This document shows, in pieces, positions 34,822-35,155 of a DNA stretch of 35,155 bases (position 1 is its first letter; the number at the start of each line of letters is the position of its first letter). Origin of the DNA: CALCCV01 sp964388665 (GTDB lineage: Bacteria; Bdellovibrionota; Bdellovibrionia; Bdellovibrionales; Bdellovibrionaceae). The position numbers and the translations under genes are program-made. The notes under the pieces are model-generated. The model was not told the DNA's origin, ran no database searches, and saw only the letters and a program-made list of their open reading frames with translations. The stretch is taken from the NCBI GenBank assembly GCA_964388665.1, contig CAYMBJ010000042.1, positions 1 to 35,155 of the forward strand, given 5' to 3'.

Positions 34822-35155
34822 GATATTAAGATTCTGGCACAGATTGCAGTTTGGATCAAAAGTGGCGCTTGTCTTTGGTCTCGTGGTGGCCTTGCGCTTG
34901 CTCTTTATGGTCAACATTGGCCTGATTGATGACGAAGCCTACCATTGGTCTTGGGCCAAAGAGCTTTCACTTTCTTATTTTGATCACCCGGGAATGATCG
35001 CATGGATGGAGGCCATTTCCACTGGCTTTTTGGGCGAGGCCGCTTGGACGGTGCGACTGCCTGCTTTTCTTTGCTATCTTGGGACCGTAGTGGTGGCTTA
35101 CCAATTGGCCAAGGAAATATTTAATTCCTGGGTCGGCTGCTTTACTGGATTGATT
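34820..35155 (+). CDS. ArnT/PMT-family membrane glycosyltransferase (N-terminal part)
   Basis: This is the first 112 residues of a polytopic membrane protein cut by the window end. A first helix (VALVFGLVVALRLLFMV) leads to DDEAYHWSWAKELSLSYFDH-PGMIAW. In that loop the acidic DDEAYHW and the YFDHPxMIAW motif are typical of lipid-phosphate-sugar-dependent glycosyltransferases of the PMT_2/ArnT group. They act at the periplasmic face, adding sugars to lipids or proteins. The ATG at 34820 shares the palindrome CATG with the start of the divergent lipoprotein; the SD is weak and a later start is possible. Confidence 0.82.
   Translation, partial: MILRFWHRLQFGSKVALVFGLVVALRLLFMVNIGLIDDEAYHWSWAKELSLSYFDHPGMIAWMEAISTGFLGEAAWTVRLPAFLCYLGTVVVAYQLAKEIFNSWVGCFTGLI

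Overview
The window begins in the 3' end of a 23S rRNA gene followed by 5S rRNA and then carries about 34 protein-coding genes on both strands. It is densely packed housekeeping chromosome: no insertion sequence, prophage, CRISPR array, integrase or tRNA was seen. The mix of genes fits a Gram-negative bacterium with a flagellum and an outer membrane. It includes a FliL paralogue, several lipoproteins, an outer-membrane-barrel candidate, an L,D-transpeptidase with a C-terminal NTF2-like domain, an M16 peptidase pair, a MoxR/DUF58/transglutaminase set, a PEP-synthase regulator and a mitochondrial-type aconitase. My best guess is Bdellovibrionota or a related former deltaproteobacterial lineage. 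That is an inference from gene style and content, and the rRNA fragment would settle it.

Layout. 1-492: rRNA operon end with a strong terminator. 502-6872 (minus): a small anchored protein; then prlC (M3 oligopeptidase), nadK and recN reading leftward; and a Cys/Tyr/Asn-rich lipoprotein. 7131-13786 (plus): tpiA; a small zinc-ribbon protein behind a near-consensus promoter; then a tightly coupled threonine dehydratase-hisC-cmk run, a large inverted-repeat element, rpsA and a terminator. 13909-16914 (plus): sppA, a HIT protein with a repetitive Lys/Ala-rich tail, a rhomboid protease and a 63-residue acidic protein.

16917-18020 (minus) is the L,D-transpeptidase. It is divergent from 18106-25380 (plus), a likely single operon of fliL, an active M16 peptidase, a catalytically dead lipoprotein M16 partner, moxR, DUF58 and a membrane transglutaminase. 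25335-26081 (minus) is an exported protein with a C-terminal anchor, and 26255-27160 (plus) is a LysR regulator. 27129-30055 (minus) is nrdR, nusB, an unknown protein, ppsR and a phosphopantetheinyl transferase, with 4-base overlaps at two junctions. 30138-32193 (plus) holds an outer-membrane protein candidate and an RsmB-type rRNA methyltransferase. 32162-34432 (minus) is aconitase, whose ribosome-binding site sits in a perfect hairpin. The end holds a small lipoprotein (minus) and the start of an ArnT/PMT-type glycosyltransferase (plus).

The most interesting items are non-coding or organisational: the roughly 125-base inverted-repeat element before rpsA, the aconitase leader hairpin, the fliL-M16-M16-moxR-DUF58-transglutaminase operon, the unknown protein locked between nusB and ppsR, and two divergent genes whose start codons share one CATG. 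Several starts were moved downstream from the longest open frame because a good Shine-Dalgarno (SD) sequence precedes an internal ATG.
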